Assembly: GCF_029227915.1 (NCBI RefSeq)
Contig: NC_079877.1
Coordinates: 17,406,851 to 17,470,850, forward strand
DNA from: Hydractinia symbiolongicarpus
Taxonomy: Eukaryota; Cnidaria; Hydrozoa; Anthoathecata; Hydractiniidae
DNA length: 64,000 bases
Direction of reading: 5' to 3'
The first letter of the stretch is position 1, and each line of letters begins with the position of its first letter. The translations under genes and the position numbers were made by a program. Below are positions 37,001-50,290 of the stretch, in pieces. The notes under the pieces are model-generated. The model worked only from the letters and a program-made list of their open reading frames with translations. It did no database searches and was not told the DNA's origin.

Positions 37001-40000
37001 GAGTAAATTTTATTCCAACTCATTTTAACAATCTGTTTTTATTATTAAGATCATCCAATGAAAGATTCAGTTTTGACTGTGCCAGTATACTTCAATCAAG
37101 CGGAGAGAAAAGCAGTGCTGGAGTAAGTCCTATTCCATTCATGGAAGAGAATGGAAGTAACTTCTTTACACTGAAGTTTCTTCTTTAAACAAAATTAAGG
37201 TCATTAATTAAGGTCATTTATATAAGTAAAAACTTTGGCAATAAAAATTTGTTTAAATATTAAAAAAGTAGGTTCTGTTTTAAAATGTGCTGAACCTCTT
37301 TCCAAAAAGTGGAGTTGAGAAAGTACAGCTTTTCTCCAAATATATATATTTTGTTTACTTTCTGCAAAAGTTTTGGATACAGTATTCTCGCCCCTTTTGC
37401 TGCGGTATTCATTAGCAAATAAGATAGTGTTATGTGTTGTGTTTTTACAGGTCTCTAATATGTACAAAGCTACCAAAAAATTTCCCTAAAATAACTGAAA
37501 ATTTTGTCCCATCAAAGATTTTGTGGGGTTATAATAAGTAAAATGTAAAATAAAACAATTTGTAAAGAGCAAATATTTTTTGGTTACTGTTTCTATTATA
37601 TTTTTAACATTTAATATAACTTACAGTTGTTATTATTATTTATTTAGGATGTTGAAAGTTTTTTCTGCAACCTTATTTACTTTTCGCATTTTAGTGCTGC
37701 CAATATGACAGGATTAAATATTTTACAACTGATCAACGATAACACAGCTGGTAGGAATATTGTTTAAATTCTTAATCTTTCGTGGAATTCAATCTCCTAT
37801 TACTTCCTCAGCTTATGAAAACTTCAACTCTAAATTTTAATTATTTATTTACTTTGGTACTGTCCTCAGTTACATTCTTCTGAAAACTTTTTTTAGTTGC
37901 TTTGAATTATGGTATCTTCCGAGCTTCATCATTTAATTCAACAATGAAAGTAAGTGCTACAGTTTTTTTACAGCATATACACTTTAGTTCTTTTTTTCTA
38001 CTAACATGCACCATTTTATCTTATTTAGCACATTATGTTTTTTGATATGGGATCAAGCCATACCACTGTTACCATTGTGGGTATGTTGTATTTTTTGAAG
38101 AACAATGCAACAGCATCCTTTCATTGTTTGTTTGTTTTTTGTTTGTTTTTATTATTTTCTTAAAGAAAATTCTGTTTATTCGCCTTACTTTCAGGGTACA
38201 GCACTACAAAAGTTAAGGACAGAGGATATGTTGAAACTGTTCCACAACTTGTTGTCAAAGGTGTTGGGTAAGTAGTGGTGAATATTCAACAATAACTCGG
38301 CATGTTTACTGGTGGTATTTTCTGTTAAATCTATGTTGATTGGACAATAGAGAAGTTGTTTTAAAAAAATTGAATCATCACATTTCCTTTTCTAATATTT
38401 TTGTAAGTTGGGGTCATAAAGCTATTTTTGTCATTGTTTTTTCAGATTTGATCCAGCATTGGGTGGTTTAGAAATGGACATGCGTTTAAGAGACCATTTA
38501 GTAAAAGCATTCAAGGTAAATTTTGTATTTGCTGTTAGCAATTTTTACATGCAGTTATTATGTATCAGTTTTTTTTTTAATATCTTGTATCTATGTTTAG
38601 GCTAAACACAAGTGTAAGAATGACATCACTAAAAATCCTCGAGCCATGGCTAAATTGCTTAAAGAAGCTAGGAGAGTTCGACAAGTTTTAAGTGCTAACA
38701 CTGATCACAGAGCACAGGTTGAAAATCTGTTCGAAGAACATGACTTTGCCGTCCATGTCACCAGAGCAGAGCTGGAAGAGATGTGTAAAGATCTTTTCGA
38801 GCATGTAGACAAGCCCATAAAAATGGCATTAAATGCGGCTGCCATGACTATGGTATCTTATCTATTTTTTATGCTTTAGCGACTATAATTTTTACCCTGT
38901 TGTTATTATGAATGGTTTGTTGATCTTTGTGTATATTTGGTATATGTTTGTTCTCAGAACGATATCGAGTCAGTCATTCTAATGGGTGGTGCAACAAGAA
39001 TACCAAAAGTTCAAGATATTTTGATCAAGACGACCGGAAAGTAAGACTTTATTAGAAAGCATTGTTGTTGACGCAATTAGTTATGAAGCGCAGACCACAA
39101 AACCTTAAATTCCTTATTATTTATTTATTTAGGCCTCGCATAATTTTATGAAATAAGAAACTAGCTGAGTCAATAATTTCTCCCCTTATTCTATTGATAT
39201 TGCTCCCCTAATTTTGAGCAATATCAATTCATCTCACATGGAAATCAATGTTATCTTTCGTATTATTTTCAGTAAAAAATAACAAAAGACAAAATAAAAT
39301 AGATAAAAAAGATTTTGTAATAAAAGATGCGTTTATTACTTATTTTTCTTCTATTTATTTAGATTGCTTGCTCAGTCTAAATTAATGTAACCTTGGGGGA
39401 GCGATTTATTGCGTTGGTGTTATTTTCTTATTAATTATTTAGAAAAGAACTTGGCAAGAACATCAACACAGATGAAGCAGCAGCTTTAGGTATGTAAAAG
39501 TAATCTCAACGTCCGTAATATATTGCGCATATTTCTTTATGTTTTGTTGTTGTTTATTTCGTTACCTATTATTTTAAATTCTATGTTGTTGTCTTATATG
39601 TTGTTTTATGCCCAACAAGTGGTTGCTAAGTAGTTGAATTGTATTTAAGGTGCTGTGTACAAGGCCGCTGATCTAACTGCTGGCTTCAAAGTAAAAAGGT
39701 TTATCGTCAAAGATTTGAATATGTATCCAATTGATGTAAGTCTGGTATTTTCTAGTAATTGTAAAAGTTTTGCTAGCAGAATCGCTTGTGTGTTTCGCAT
39801 TTAAGTTTACTTTTCCAGGTTGAATTTGATCGTGCTGGCAACGACGAGTCGGTAAGAAGAATAACAAGGAACTTGTACCATCGCTTGAATCCTCTGCCAC
39901 AAAAGAAAATTATGACGTTCAATAAAAAGCCAAAGGATTTTGATTTTCATGTAAAGTATGGGGATCTGACATTTCTTTCGAATGAACTTGTAAGGTGAGC

Positions 40001-43000
40001 CAATCAAAAGTTGTGTTTATTAATTTTTGGATTTGAAATCAACTTTGTTTTTCTCTGTTTCTATTTAGTCACTTAACGCTGGGTGGACTCTGTAACGTCA
40101 AATTATCTGGCGTTGAGACTGCTCATGAGAAAAACGTAAAAGCTACACCCAAAGGCGTAAAAGCATTTTTTAATTTGGATGAAAGTGGTATACTACGCCT
40201 AGAGAAAGTGAGTTTTTTATTACTATTGTCACAGATAATTATTTCTTTTCCAGATTTTCACGAAAATACTTTATTTAAATGAATGAAATGCAAAAATTCC
40301 AACTCATGTCTACTTAGGTGGAAGCACACTTCGAAAAATCACCAGAACTTGTCGAGGAAGAATCACAGTCTACATTTTCAAGTACGTGAATTTTTTTTGT
40401 TCAATTGTTTGTAAGCACAAGGGTTTAATTTAACACGTTAAATTAATTTAGCGCATTAAATGCCAGCGTCCAAATGACGGAAGTAAAAAATATAATGGAC
40501 TTTAACGACGTAATATTTTTAATCGAAAAAAGTAGCAGCTTTTTATTTTTAGCGTGAAAACAGAAATCTCGAACAAAAAACAAACGATATGGACAAAAAT
40601 GTGTTAACGCGAAGCAGTGAATATTAATTCGTTTTTTAATAGCCTAATGCAGCGAACTAAAAATCATTTAGTGAAAAACTAAATACAAGTAGAACTTGCA
40701 GCATATTTATAACATGTATTTGCAACTTTGAACTTTGGGTTGAAACTAAGTCGATTAAATATTTAATCAATTCCTCCAAAAAATGATTTGTTTTTAGATA
40801 TATGTGTCATGATTATTTGCGTTTCGCCATTTGTTTTATAATTTTCTGAGTTTTTATTAATGCGATTTTATTCTGTTGCCTCTGCTACTTCAATCACAGG
40901 GTGGTCATGCCTAAAATCTCCTAAAAACGTTTTTTTCCTAAGATCTGAATGACCTAAATTTTTGACTCAAAATGTTTATTGCTCCTAAAATTGTTTATGG
41001 TAGTATCAAGTGTTTTTTTAATTATTAACTTTTTGATATTGCGTTTTGACAGGATTGATGAATTTTATTTCCTCCTAAAATTTTAGCAAAATCTGCTATA
41101 ATACGGAATAGTTTTTTAAAATTACAAAGTTTTAAATATGTGGCCACCCTAAACCACTAATTTTTCTGTGCCGCATATTTTTTGTAGCTTCGTTTCATTC
41201 CGTCGCATATTTTTCGAGGCCTTCTTACGTCATAATTGTTAGTGTACATTGTCTGCACAGATTATTTGAGTCACAAATTTTCAATGCTTACGTTTCTATA
41301 GAACTTGGTTCAAAATTATCCAGTTTTTTTGGCTCTTCAAAGTCCGAAGACGAAACCGTTGAGACTGCTAAGGAAACCAGCAGTGATGAAAAAGCTGAAA
41401 AGAAAGACACGAAGGAGGAAGAATCAAAAAAGACAGAAGAAAAACCAGTAAGCATTTAATTTTATCGAACTGGTATTGCGTCCTTGAGTTTTGCATTTTA
41501 TCGAACTTCCGTGAATCTTTCATCAATTCCTTTCTTAGAAGGATTTTTTTGAGAAGACGCAATTTAAGGGCTATTCGAGCAGAATTTTCGACTGTTTTAT
41601 TTGACTTACAACTAATAAATCAATTATTTGCAGTCTGTTCCCTCATTCAGTATTTTGTTTGTTTGTATCATTTTTGACACAAACTTTTCTGCGAAAAAAA
41701 TTGCCCAATATATTTATATTTTAAAGCCAATAAAAATGCGTCTTCCCTAATTACGTGAACCTAGCTTAATGACAAGAAGCCTTCCCCGTAAAGCCACCAC
41801 CAATAAACTCCCTTATACCACCACCCCACCCCCCATTGTATGTTAACACCCATTTCGTGATGTTCCTTTAGACCGAAAAACCAAAAGAATCGAATGTTAC
41901 TAAAGTTGTAAGTTCTACTGTTCCTGACACTTTTTCTCATTTTCTTCTCTCCTTTAGGTTTTTAATAGTACTCTCACCTTTTAACGCTATCTGTTTAGGC
42001 AGCCAACGAAACTGCAAGCAATAAAACCGAAGAGACGAAGCCCACCAAACCTGTTGTTGCAAAGGAAGAACTTACCTTTGCTCATGTTAGCATTGATTTA
42101 CCACGCCTCAAAAAAGAAAGTTTTGATGCTTCTGTTAAAAGGTCTGTTAAGAGCTCAAAATATAATTCTTTTTTACTGTTGATGTTTGTGTAAAATTTCA
42201 GTAGATGGCACTATGATGTAATATATAACAATGAAAGAAAATAATTTATTCTTATTTTAGGTTAAACGAATTGGAAGCACGTGATCAGGCAAAGTTTGCC
42301 ACCGAGAAAGCTAGAAATAGTTTAGAAAGTTACATTTTTGAATTCAAAAACATGCTTGATGAAGATAGTTTTCAAGAAATATCTACCAAGGAGGAGCGCA
42401 CGAAACTGCAAGAAACCTTTTCCGCGGCATCAGATTGGCTGGATGAAGAAGGCTTTGACGCTGATGAGACGGTAAGTGAGCAAAGGTTTTGTCTCTGTAT
42501 AATTGCCAATCACTAGCTAAATAGATTATGTTACAAAGGGGGGGGGGGGGATCCAATATTGCTGACTGAGAGTCCGAGAACTTTTTCTGTCCATGATATA
42601 AATGGTGTGTTTTGGATTGTTTCTATTCTGTGATGTGTTACATTGAAAGATACTGGGTACTTTTGTGTCTGTTCTTTGTGATTGAGATTCTTTGCTCTCC
42701 CTTTTCATTGGCTTTTCTCTCCTTATCTAAGTTTTCCATTTTTTAAAAAATCTACAATTTTAAGGTATTTTCTAGGTTTTAGTTAAAAAACTGAAAAATT
42801 TGAAGGAAGCCGCTCAAGATATCCAATTCCGGAAAGACGAAAGTGTTGAACGACCGAAGGCTATTGCATCTTTGCTGCAGAGCTTGAATTTAACTTCCGT
42901 ATTTTTTGACTCGATTAAGTCTATACCTGATAGCAAAGAAATATATAGCGAAAAAGACATTAAAGATATGGAGAAGATCACAAGCGAGGCGAGGGTAGGT

Positions 43001-46000
43001 TGTTTCAACTTTTTTAATGGAAATTTTACAGTTTGATTGATAATAGAATTTTTTGTTTGAAAAATTTTTCCTTTTTAAGAACAGGGAAGTTTGTCTGCAG
43101 TCTTGTTATATTTGATTATATTTCTACATAAGAAACATACTTTTTAAGTTTAGCCTTAATATTTCTTAATTTTAATAAAGACTTTTTAGCAAGAGGCCTG
43201 TCAAACGATCAATATGCTTTTTCAATTTCCTCATTATTTTGCGATTTAGCAGTTTAAAGTATCTATAATCTCAGCCTCAACTTACAAAACGTGTTTCTTT
43301 TAAAAAAGTGCAGTTATTCACAAAGAATGCCAGTTAATAGGAATTCCTAGAAAATTTCTGTCTTCACATCCATCTTATGTTTGTTTTTCTTGTGTTCTAA
43401 AAGAAAACGAAAATTAGTAAAAAGTTTAGCCCTGCTATTTTTCTTCTTTTGTTCTTGCCTGTTTTTACAAAATTGTTTTTTATAAAGAGTGCACACATTT
43501 GATTTATGTTAAATTATTTATAACAATAATTTTTGCAGGAGTGGCTGATGACAACTTGGAAGAAACAAAACGAAACGAGCCTTGCTGTGAAGCCGGTTTT
43601 GCTCAGCAAAGATATTTTATACCAGCAAGGAAAAGTCGACCGTGAAATGATGTATCTTATCAATAAAGCAAAATATTACGTACCGAAGCCGAAACCCAAA
43701 GCAAACAGTACCAGTGAGTTTCCTCATGTTTTTGCTTTAATGAACATATGAGCATGAATAATTTGGCCCTCTGTTTGCTTTATCAGATTCAACAAAGTAA
43801 TAAGAACATAAAAAACACACGTGTTGAAAGTAGAATATATTTTTTCCAACCGATTAAAAACCAATGTGCGCAAAAATAATGGCGCAGGGGTCACGTGCTA
43901 AACCATTCAAAAAGGTGTCTTTTACAAATGAAAACAAAAGTATAAAAATAAAACAATAATAACAATAGAATTTTCAAACACTCCGCCCCGGCGAAAATAG
44001 TGTTCACATGTAACCAAATTTTCCTTTAATTTCACCAATTTCCGCTGTTGCTCTTCGCGGTCTTTTATTTAATACTCCCTTCTCTTTCTTATCATGTACT
44101 GTCCTTTCAACCAGATAAAGTTGATTCACAGGTTTCTTTATAAAAGAGTTTGTTTTGGGGATTCTCAGTGCCGCTCCTCTTGCCTCACCATCTCTCCCTT
44201 GGAACAATTTGGTAACGACGCCCAGTTTCCAGATCGACCGAGGTTGTTTTTCCTCTTGAACGATGACTACGTCATTCTTTTCGATAACAGACTGATTACG
44301 ATTTGGCATTTTGTGTTGTTATTCGCGAATATTAAACAGGTACTCCTTCCAGCGTTACCAAAAATGCTCCAATATATTTAACTTTCACGATAAAACGTTA
44401 ACATCAGCTGGATGAGATGAAATTTCAAATGGCTTAGGATTAAATATACGTAAATGTCTTCCGAACAATAGATAGTTTGGGGTCAAGTATTCTTCAGTTT
44501 TGCGTCATAGAAATATGCCAGTGATCGATTGTTCAATTTATTTTTAACTTCCAGCAAAACCGTCTGTAATTCCTCAAAGTTAATTTTACATGTCTGCAAC
44601 TCCTTTCTCAACAACGTTTCGTACTGCGAACCATTAGTTCAATGGAGCCAAAGGAAGGTTAACCTTCCAGTCTACACCTAATTTTTGGACAAGCGTCTGC
44701 GTTTCTAGTGACACAAAATTCTTTCCTCTGTCAGAAATGACATTACTGGAACACCTTCTTGCCACGTGTACAACGTCACCCATGCTTGCTTTTTTACTTT
44801 TTACTCAACAAGCTCACATTTATTGCACACACAGATATGCAAAAACAAATTTTTTTTGTTTAAAACATAAATAATTCAAAAATTTTATCAAAAGCAATAT
44901 GCTGATTTGAAAATTGAAATCAACAACTCTTCATGTGATCCGTTTTGTGGATACAATGTCTTACTGCCTTAATAGGTTAGAAAGAATTGGTATACGACTT
45001 TACCAACAGCAAAGTATTGCTACCTTAAGAGAAAAAAATGTTTCGGGAATAATTTTTTGAGGAAATTATTTTGGGGATTTGGGACCAAAATTAGTTTCAT
45101 AAAGTCGCACTTTTTAGAGGTCATCAAAATTCTGCTGCTGTTCAAAAATCGATTTTTTATTGATATATACATCTATTTATTGTTATTATTCTGCTTGGAA
45201 AATATTTAAAATGTCAAACTAGCTTACCGTGAAGATTGATTCAGTATTCTTATAAGAGCATTCAATTACAAAATGGTATCAGCAAAAAGATATTCCTTGC
45301 AACTAATTTTCTCGATTACTGGCAATTTTAGGTTGAATCTTATCTGACTGTCAAAAACGGCTTATCAGCGTCTCTGAAAAGGGTTAAATTCTGAAACTCA
45401 GAAATTATGATAATAGAACTAATTGTTAGCTCAATTTCCGCCGCTATTTTAATACGAACAACTTCCTTCTTTTCGTTACAGACTCGCCGCCTCGCCAAAA
45501 TGTTTCGTATGACGCAATAATTATGTGACATATCCGCGCCAAGTAGGTTTCATATTGGACCAGCCTTCTCCAGGGCCATGTTCGAATCGCCGTACCGGGG
45601 TCAGAAAAGATATAAGATGCCCTGGGGACGAGGTTGCTCCTGTACACTTTTCTACAAAGACCTTTTATTCTTTGTTCAGAGAAGTTATCCAGGCTAAGGT
45701 TATTTGCGAATCTGTCCAAAAATACTTACCCGATATTTCAACTACCTTTCCCAGAGAATTTTCTACACTATTTATTAGCCTACTCAAAAGTAGATTTCCT
45801 AAAAGTTCCAATCTTGGAATAGTTGACGATATCATGGGCGCTAGTTGCGATTTTGCGGCGACTAAATTTACATCAATACGACCTGATATCGAAACACTCC
45901 TTATATAAATACACTCGCCATAATTCTGGACCCTCGCTTTTTGCAGATGCGTCGAAAACAATACGAACTTTTGTGGTGTTCTTAGACTCGTTGACCACAG

Positions 46001-49000
46001 GATGATGTGGTAAATAGTGGCTTTTCCCGGGTTCACAACAATCTTTCGGAACTTCTTCAATTATGCCTAGGGACCTTTGAGATTTAAAAATGTCATCATA
46101 TTTCTTAAGAAGATTGGATTATGCTTTAATCGGGAATGAAGACTTTCTAGATGTTTCTTACATAATTCGATATGATCGTGTAACAAGGGCCTTGTTTCTA
46201 TAAAGGGCAACTTAGTTTCATACCTACCTTCAGAATTTCTAAATCGAGTCAAATTTATCCTGATTGTGCTTTTCATTTTCCGATATACCTAGAGTTATGA
46301 GATCGCAGAATCCCGGTTCGAGTTTTGCTTTAGTTCAGAAGATTCAGGCTCACTTTTAGAGTTTACAAATAAAGCATGACTACTTAACTCACTTACAAAA
46401 TTTACATGTGTAGAGCGACATTCCTTATCTTGGATAGGACTGTTGAAGACCCATCCCAACTTAGTCTCTATACCACCTGGCTCCCCTGGCTTCCCGCACT
46501 TTACCCTTCCTGTCACCAAGGGCCAATAATAATTTAAACCTATTAGAAGATTGATTGATTTTTATCAGCCAGTTCTAAATCTTTAAGGTGTTCAAATTTT
46601 TCTTTTGCAAATCCCGTAAGCTTATTTTTTATCGGTAAACAAATGAAAAGTATGCAAAGCGCCTCTATCTCAAACAATACTGTTGATGCTTTCAAATTTA
46701 CCGTTATTTTTTCTTACTCAGTTTTTTCGCACCTTTTATTTCCAAAAGTAGCAATAGAAATTTTTTCTTTACCCACAGATGTCGCACACAAAACTTTCTT
46801 GATTCTCTAGGTTACATAGGTTCGTTGTAAACCCTGATCAAACAACACCTTACCTCCCGCTAGCTTTTTGTTTCGCAGATTTTCTAATAAAACCTCAGCT
46901 GTCGGCAACAAAACAGAAGAAAAACCTGTTGCGTAGGTAAAAGAACTTCGATTATCATCATTCGCATTTTTTTATCGCTAACCCTTGTTAAGGCAGATCG
47001 CAGAATTTGCATACCCTTACGGAAAAAACATGGTTTCCTTAGGACCATTCCGACTCCCGTGGTCAATTTTCAAGCACATAAAACTCCTATTTCCCTGGAT
47101 CAAAAATTGTTTTTTCGCTTTAGGATCAGACACAACGCGACACTTGTCAGACCAATGAACCCCTCGACAAAAAACGCACTTATTTCCTGTTTTCGACTGA
47201 TTCCCACCCTCAGACTTAAATGAAGAACCTCCAGCATACAACGATGAGCCCGTAAACACCTCGTCTAAAAATTTTCACTCTTCCCACTTGTTGAAGTCAT
47301 TTGCTAATTCTGTATGGTGCAATTTCTCTTGCTCGCAGTTCAAGATTGACAAGTTCGGGGACTTTCGTGAGATCCCAAGTGTCCGATTTTATATTTCTGC
47401 TTACAATAAGTCTTAATGTCCGGAGGCAGTTTTTCGATAACTAATGTCGACAATAGTGAACCGTAACTTCTCTGTCAACTCCCAGATTACGTAGGCCTCT
47501 CACGTGGGCCTCCACATCATCATAAAATGCGCGCAAACCAACCAAATCTTTGCCTACCAGTTTAGGCATCTTTGTCAGCTGACTCGTGTGCTGAGATTAT
47601 TTTCTGTTTGTTTCCATATCGATTCTGTAATAAAGTAAGTGCTTCCTTGTAATTATCATTCGTCAGGCTTAGACCGGCGATGGAGTTAACGCTTCTCCTT
47701 GTAAAAATAAGCGTAGGTAATTAAACTTTCCGATTTCACCAAGTTGGGTGTTTTCAACGGCAGACTGAAATGAGTCCGAAAATGTTTGCCATTTTGCAGG
47801 ACCTCCGTCAAATTACGAAATTTCTTATTTTGGTAATTTAACAGAGTCCTTTGGTCGTCATAAATAGTTTCCAACTCTGTCGGGTCTTTCAATAAATCTG
47901 CGATTTCATCCTCCACTGTTTTCACGGTAGCGATTTTCCTTTCTTATAACTTCGTGAAAAGATTGTAGTTTTTTTACTTCGTCATCTTTGACTTCACTCT
48001 TTTATAAATTCTTCGCCTCAGTAAGTGTTCTTAACACGACTGCCTTTAATATCTTTCTTTTTCAAAAACATCCGCCATATTCGGTCAACAAACACATTTA
48101 CAACTTGGGTATTTTTTCACTTCGAGTACATTCTTGAGTATAAATTCATAAGATTCTGTTAATATCCCGGACCATGTTTGCTTTATCAGTTTCAACAAAG
48201 TAATAAGAACATAAAAAACACGTGTTGACGGTAGAATATGTATTTTCCAACCGATTAAAAACCAATGTGCGCAAAAATAATGGCGTAGGGGTCACGTGCT
48301 AAATAAACCAATCAAAAACGTGTCTTTTACAAATGAAAACAAAAGTATAAAAAATAAAACAATAGTAACAATAGAATTTTCAAAGCGCTCTATCCGATTC
48401 TTCGACTGGTGGGAAACTGCTCGAGGCGTGTAACACATACTTATTCTTTTTTAAAATATTAACAACTTGAAAACTCTAAATACAGTTGACTCTCTCTAAT
48501 CCGAATCTCTATTATCAGAATTTTTCTATAATCCGAACTATTTTTCAGGTCCCTTCGGCTATAATCTCTATAATCCGAATTTTTAAGTTAAAATATACCA
48601 TTAACACTTTCGAATGTTTTTGTTTTTCGTAATTTGAATCTCTGTCGAATGCGAATGTTTTAGTTTTTTGTAAGACAAAGAGAAATCGCAAGTCAGTGAG
48701 TTCTTTTATTTTCGTTCAAACTTACTTATTCCTTTTTTATTTCTCACCTTACTTTTTTTTAATTTTTTTCAAAAAAGTTCTATTTCTCTCTCTTATCCGA
48801 ATTCTCGCCGTTGAAACCTGGGAATTCGAATTAGAGAGACTTTCTACTATCCGAATCTCTCTGTAATCCGAATAAAAATCCCCCTTGAGATTCGGATTAG
48901 ATAGAGTCAACTGTACTCTATTCAGTCCATTATTCGGCATTTAACAGATTATAAATGTAGTGCAAGAAGTAAATATTAGATATGATACCATTTTTTATCC

Positions 49001-49367
49001 TTCCTGCGAGCTCTGTGCGGTGGTGCAAGTAGTTTTGTGACTTTTGTGTGACTTTTGAAAGTTCCACTTGTACTTAAAGTTTTTAATTTAATTTTTGACT
49101 TTAGCCTTAAACGCAACTCAGACAAATGGCACGAAAAGCGAAACGAATAAAACTGAAACAGCAGAACCCGTTAAAGATGGAAACACCACAAAAGATAAAA
49201 AAGCCAACAAAGAAGGACCCAAAGAAAAACCAGCTAAAGGATCTGGGGAAGAAAAACTAGAAATAAGAGAAGGGTCTGGGAACCAGCGACGTGATGAAAA
49301 AGAGCAATTGAAAACTGATAAGAAACCAACTGGGGAAGATCATCATGAACCTGACGATGAACTCTAG
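28001..49367 (+). CDS. HYOU1: HYOU1/GRP170, ER-lumen Hsp110-class chaperone, complete in 28 exons
   Basis: ER chaperone and nucleotide-exchange partner of BiP. Exons: 28001-28070, 29883-29944, 30034-30065, 30181-30259, 30826-30917, 31033-31070, 36685-36709, 36790-36866, 37050-37122, 37695-37750, 37897-37949, 38029-38080, 38195-38267, 38446-38515, 38601-38852, 38958-39040, 39443-39489, 39650-39735, 39819-39994, 40069-40207, 40318-40381, 41302-41447, 41872-41907, 41999-42141, 42261-42471, 42776-42994, 43539-43713, 49105-49367. They sum to 2892 nt in consistent phase: 963 codons plus stop (human 999 aa). Exon 1 encodes a signal peptide. The ATPase domain has [44 protein letters not shown] and [15 protein letters not shown]. 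The GRP170 peptide-binding and C-terminal helical regions follow ([56 protein letters not shown]), separated by an acidic/lysine-rich linker. The tail DDEL is an ER-retrieval signal. Introns 6 and 27 exceed 5 kb because of transposons. Confidence 0.96.
29058..29686. mobile_element. MITE in HYOU1 intron 1
   Basis: The left end GCCTGGTTTTCACCAAATGC (from 29058) matches the complement of the right end, which reads ACACGTTTGTGGGAACTAGG just before 29686. CTAA lies next to both ends. The interior is AT-rich, with repeated TAAACATRWGTTTA-like palindromic text and no coding. Superfamily not assigned. Confidence 0.6.
31317..36464. mobile_element. TIR-bounded insertion in HYOU1 intron 6 carrying a hAT-like gene
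   Basis: The left end TTAAGGGACTGTCCGGTGAA (31317) and right end TTACCAGACAGTCCCTTTAA (to 36464) are inverted copies differing at two or three positions. TTAA or TTA sits at both outer edges. The element is 5.1 kb and accounts for nearly all of the 5.6 kb intron 6. It holds the transposase pseudogene at 32766-35234. A TTAA target is not typical of hAT elements (8 bp), so the bounded unit and the hAT gene may be two layers. Confidence 0.6.
32766..35234 (+). pseudogene. hAT-superfamily (DUF4371/ZMYM6-like) transposase pseudogene
   Basis: Pieces in several plus-strand frames. A Ser/Asn-rich N-terminus (32766-33290, 174 codons) is followed by a BED/TTF-like zinc region around 33220-33370 in another frame (CxxC, later a His-x-x-x-x-x-His pattern). 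The catalytic region is in 33696-34016, with [20 protein letters not shown], where the conserved Asp of DUF4371/RNase H-like hAT proteins falls. Then come 34263-34463 and 34551-34874. At 35042-35128 the C-terminal hAT dimerisation motif [15 protein letters not shown] appears, and near 35140-35234 a closing [20 protein letters not shown]. At least five frame changes make it non-functional. It lies in sense orientation inside HYOU1 intron 6. Confidence 0.8.
42538..42550 (+). repeat. G13 homopolymer in HYOU1 intron 25
   Basis: Thirteen G in a row about 65 bp after the exon 25 donor. It stands out in an AT-rich intron and could be a length-variable site or an assembly weak point. Confidence 0.9.
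43772..43980 (-). repeat. BEL/Pao 3' LTR
   Basis: Begins TGTTTGCTTTATCAG and ends TTTTCAAACA on the plus strand, giving TG...CA on both strands. It matches 48175-48386 at most positions. Confidence 0.88.
44004..47925 (-). pseudogene. BEL/Pao gag-pol remnants
   Basis: Read from high to low coordinates: a gag piece (47686-47925), then a gag zinc knuckle (47017-47259: [18 protein letters not shown] then FMCLKIDHG). A pre-RT segment typical of BEL elements follows (46295-46519: [13 protein letters not shown]), then the RT start (46067-46276: [11 protein letters not shown]). The RNase H region is 45665-46060 ([33 protein letters not shown]). After a broken stretch comes the integrase: [20 protein letters not shown] near 44540-44600 and the integrase tail 44004-44309 ([20 protein letters not shown]). 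The order gag, protease/RT, RNase H, integrase is that of BEL/Pao. Frames are broken throughout, so there is no intact product. Confidence 0.85.
48175..48386 (-). repeat. BEL/Pao 5' LTR
   Basis: Partner of 43772-43980 with small indels and substitutions. Its outer end has changed from CA to GC. The divergence suggests the insertion is not recent. Confidence 0.88.
48481..48915. mobile_element. pogo/Tigger-type MITE in HYOU1 intron 27
   Basis: The left end begins TACAGTTGACTCTCTCTAAT (48481) and the right end is its complement with one or two mismatches (to 48915). The inverted repeats extend about 29 bp. TA plus a CAGT start fits pogo-type insertion. The interior repeats CTCTATAATCCGAAT in both orientations, so much of the 435 bp can fold. 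No coding. Confidence 0.85.
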
Positions 49368-49539
49368 CAGTTCTCAAAAGATTAGGATTTCAATTTTTAG
49401 GCTGTTACAAAATATTTTTCAGGCGTATTTCATTCTCACGTTCGATGTACCTTCCTTTCCTTTATTTCCAATATCGCAAAAATAACATTCCTTTGCAAGT
49501 TGAACTATCGTAAATTTATAATATTTATGTTTGAATTAA

Positions 49540-49545
49540 AATAAA
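49540..49545 (+). terminator. Candidate HYOU1 polyadenylation signal
   Basis: AATAAA lies 173 bp after the HYOU1 stop codon, the first canonical hexamer downstream of the last exon. Confidence 0.6.
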
Positions 49546-50290
49546 ACATAGTATTAAGAATATAAAGCTAAAATAACTTTTTGAATATATTGTATTCTTA
49601 ACGTAAAACATTTCTCTCTGTTTTTAAAAAGTTTTTGCAAATCGATTTACGAATGCATAATCGATCAGGAACTGTTAATAGGTCATGAAATAGCTGTCCC
49701 GCGTCTTCGCCTACACAGTTTCAAAAGATTACGTTGAGTGTTTTGCATCAATCTGTCTTTACATACTTCCTCGATCTGGTCAGATTTTTAGAAAAAAAGA
49801 CACGAAAAAAAAACCTAATAATCCTTCGTAAATTTAGCGTCATTGTACTCTGAACATACAAATACTTTGAGGGAAGAAAGTGTTTGCAGACGAACATTTC
49901 GATTCAAGCAAAAGGTTAGGCCAATGGTAAACTGCAAGTTTCTGCCACAAATTCGGCTTTCGTTGAACCGCAAAGTTTTACCGCAAAATATCCCAGTAAG
50001 AAATGGTCTTTTCAGCGTGGCTTTTCTAGACTTCAGTTGATTTAACGTTCAACAAACAAGCCTTGAATTCCAAGGTTTATTGTACCAAATACTTATGCTT
50101 ATACTAATCGAAAGTTCAACGAATAACTCGTGTGTACAGCAATAGATGAAACAACACGACTTAAAAATTTTTCCTAACAACCTTAAACCTAGGGTCTTAG
50201 CGTTTTTAGTTACGCGTTTATCGTCATATCAAAGAAAGTGCATTAAGATTTATAAGACTAAAGCTGTCCTTTTCCGGGTAAGGGTGGATA
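49546..50290. other. No gene recognised between HYOU1 and the Polinton-like island
   Basis: AT-rich flank. The small plus frame 49843-50040 shows no signature. The sharp rise in G+C and ORF density begins around 50280. Confidence 0.4.

Larger units (their letters stand above)
43772..48386 (-). mobile_element. BEL/Pao-type LTR retrotransposon in antisense, HYOU1 intron 27
   Basis: Two direct LTR copies of about 210 bp (43772-43980 and 48175-48386) bound a degraded minus-strand internal region. Right inside the upstream LTR, on the minus strand, TGGTCCGGGA begins immediately and has the form of a tRNA primer-binding site (TGG start). The flanks CCTC and GCTC may be an eroded target duplication. 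A patch at 45549-45640 looks like a different short repeat inserted into the element, and about 44790-45540 has no recognisable BEL coding. Confidence 0.85.

Noticed and set aside
45525-45908. 127-codon plus frame in HYOU1 intron 27
   Set aside because: Antisense shadow of the BEL/Pao RNase H region.
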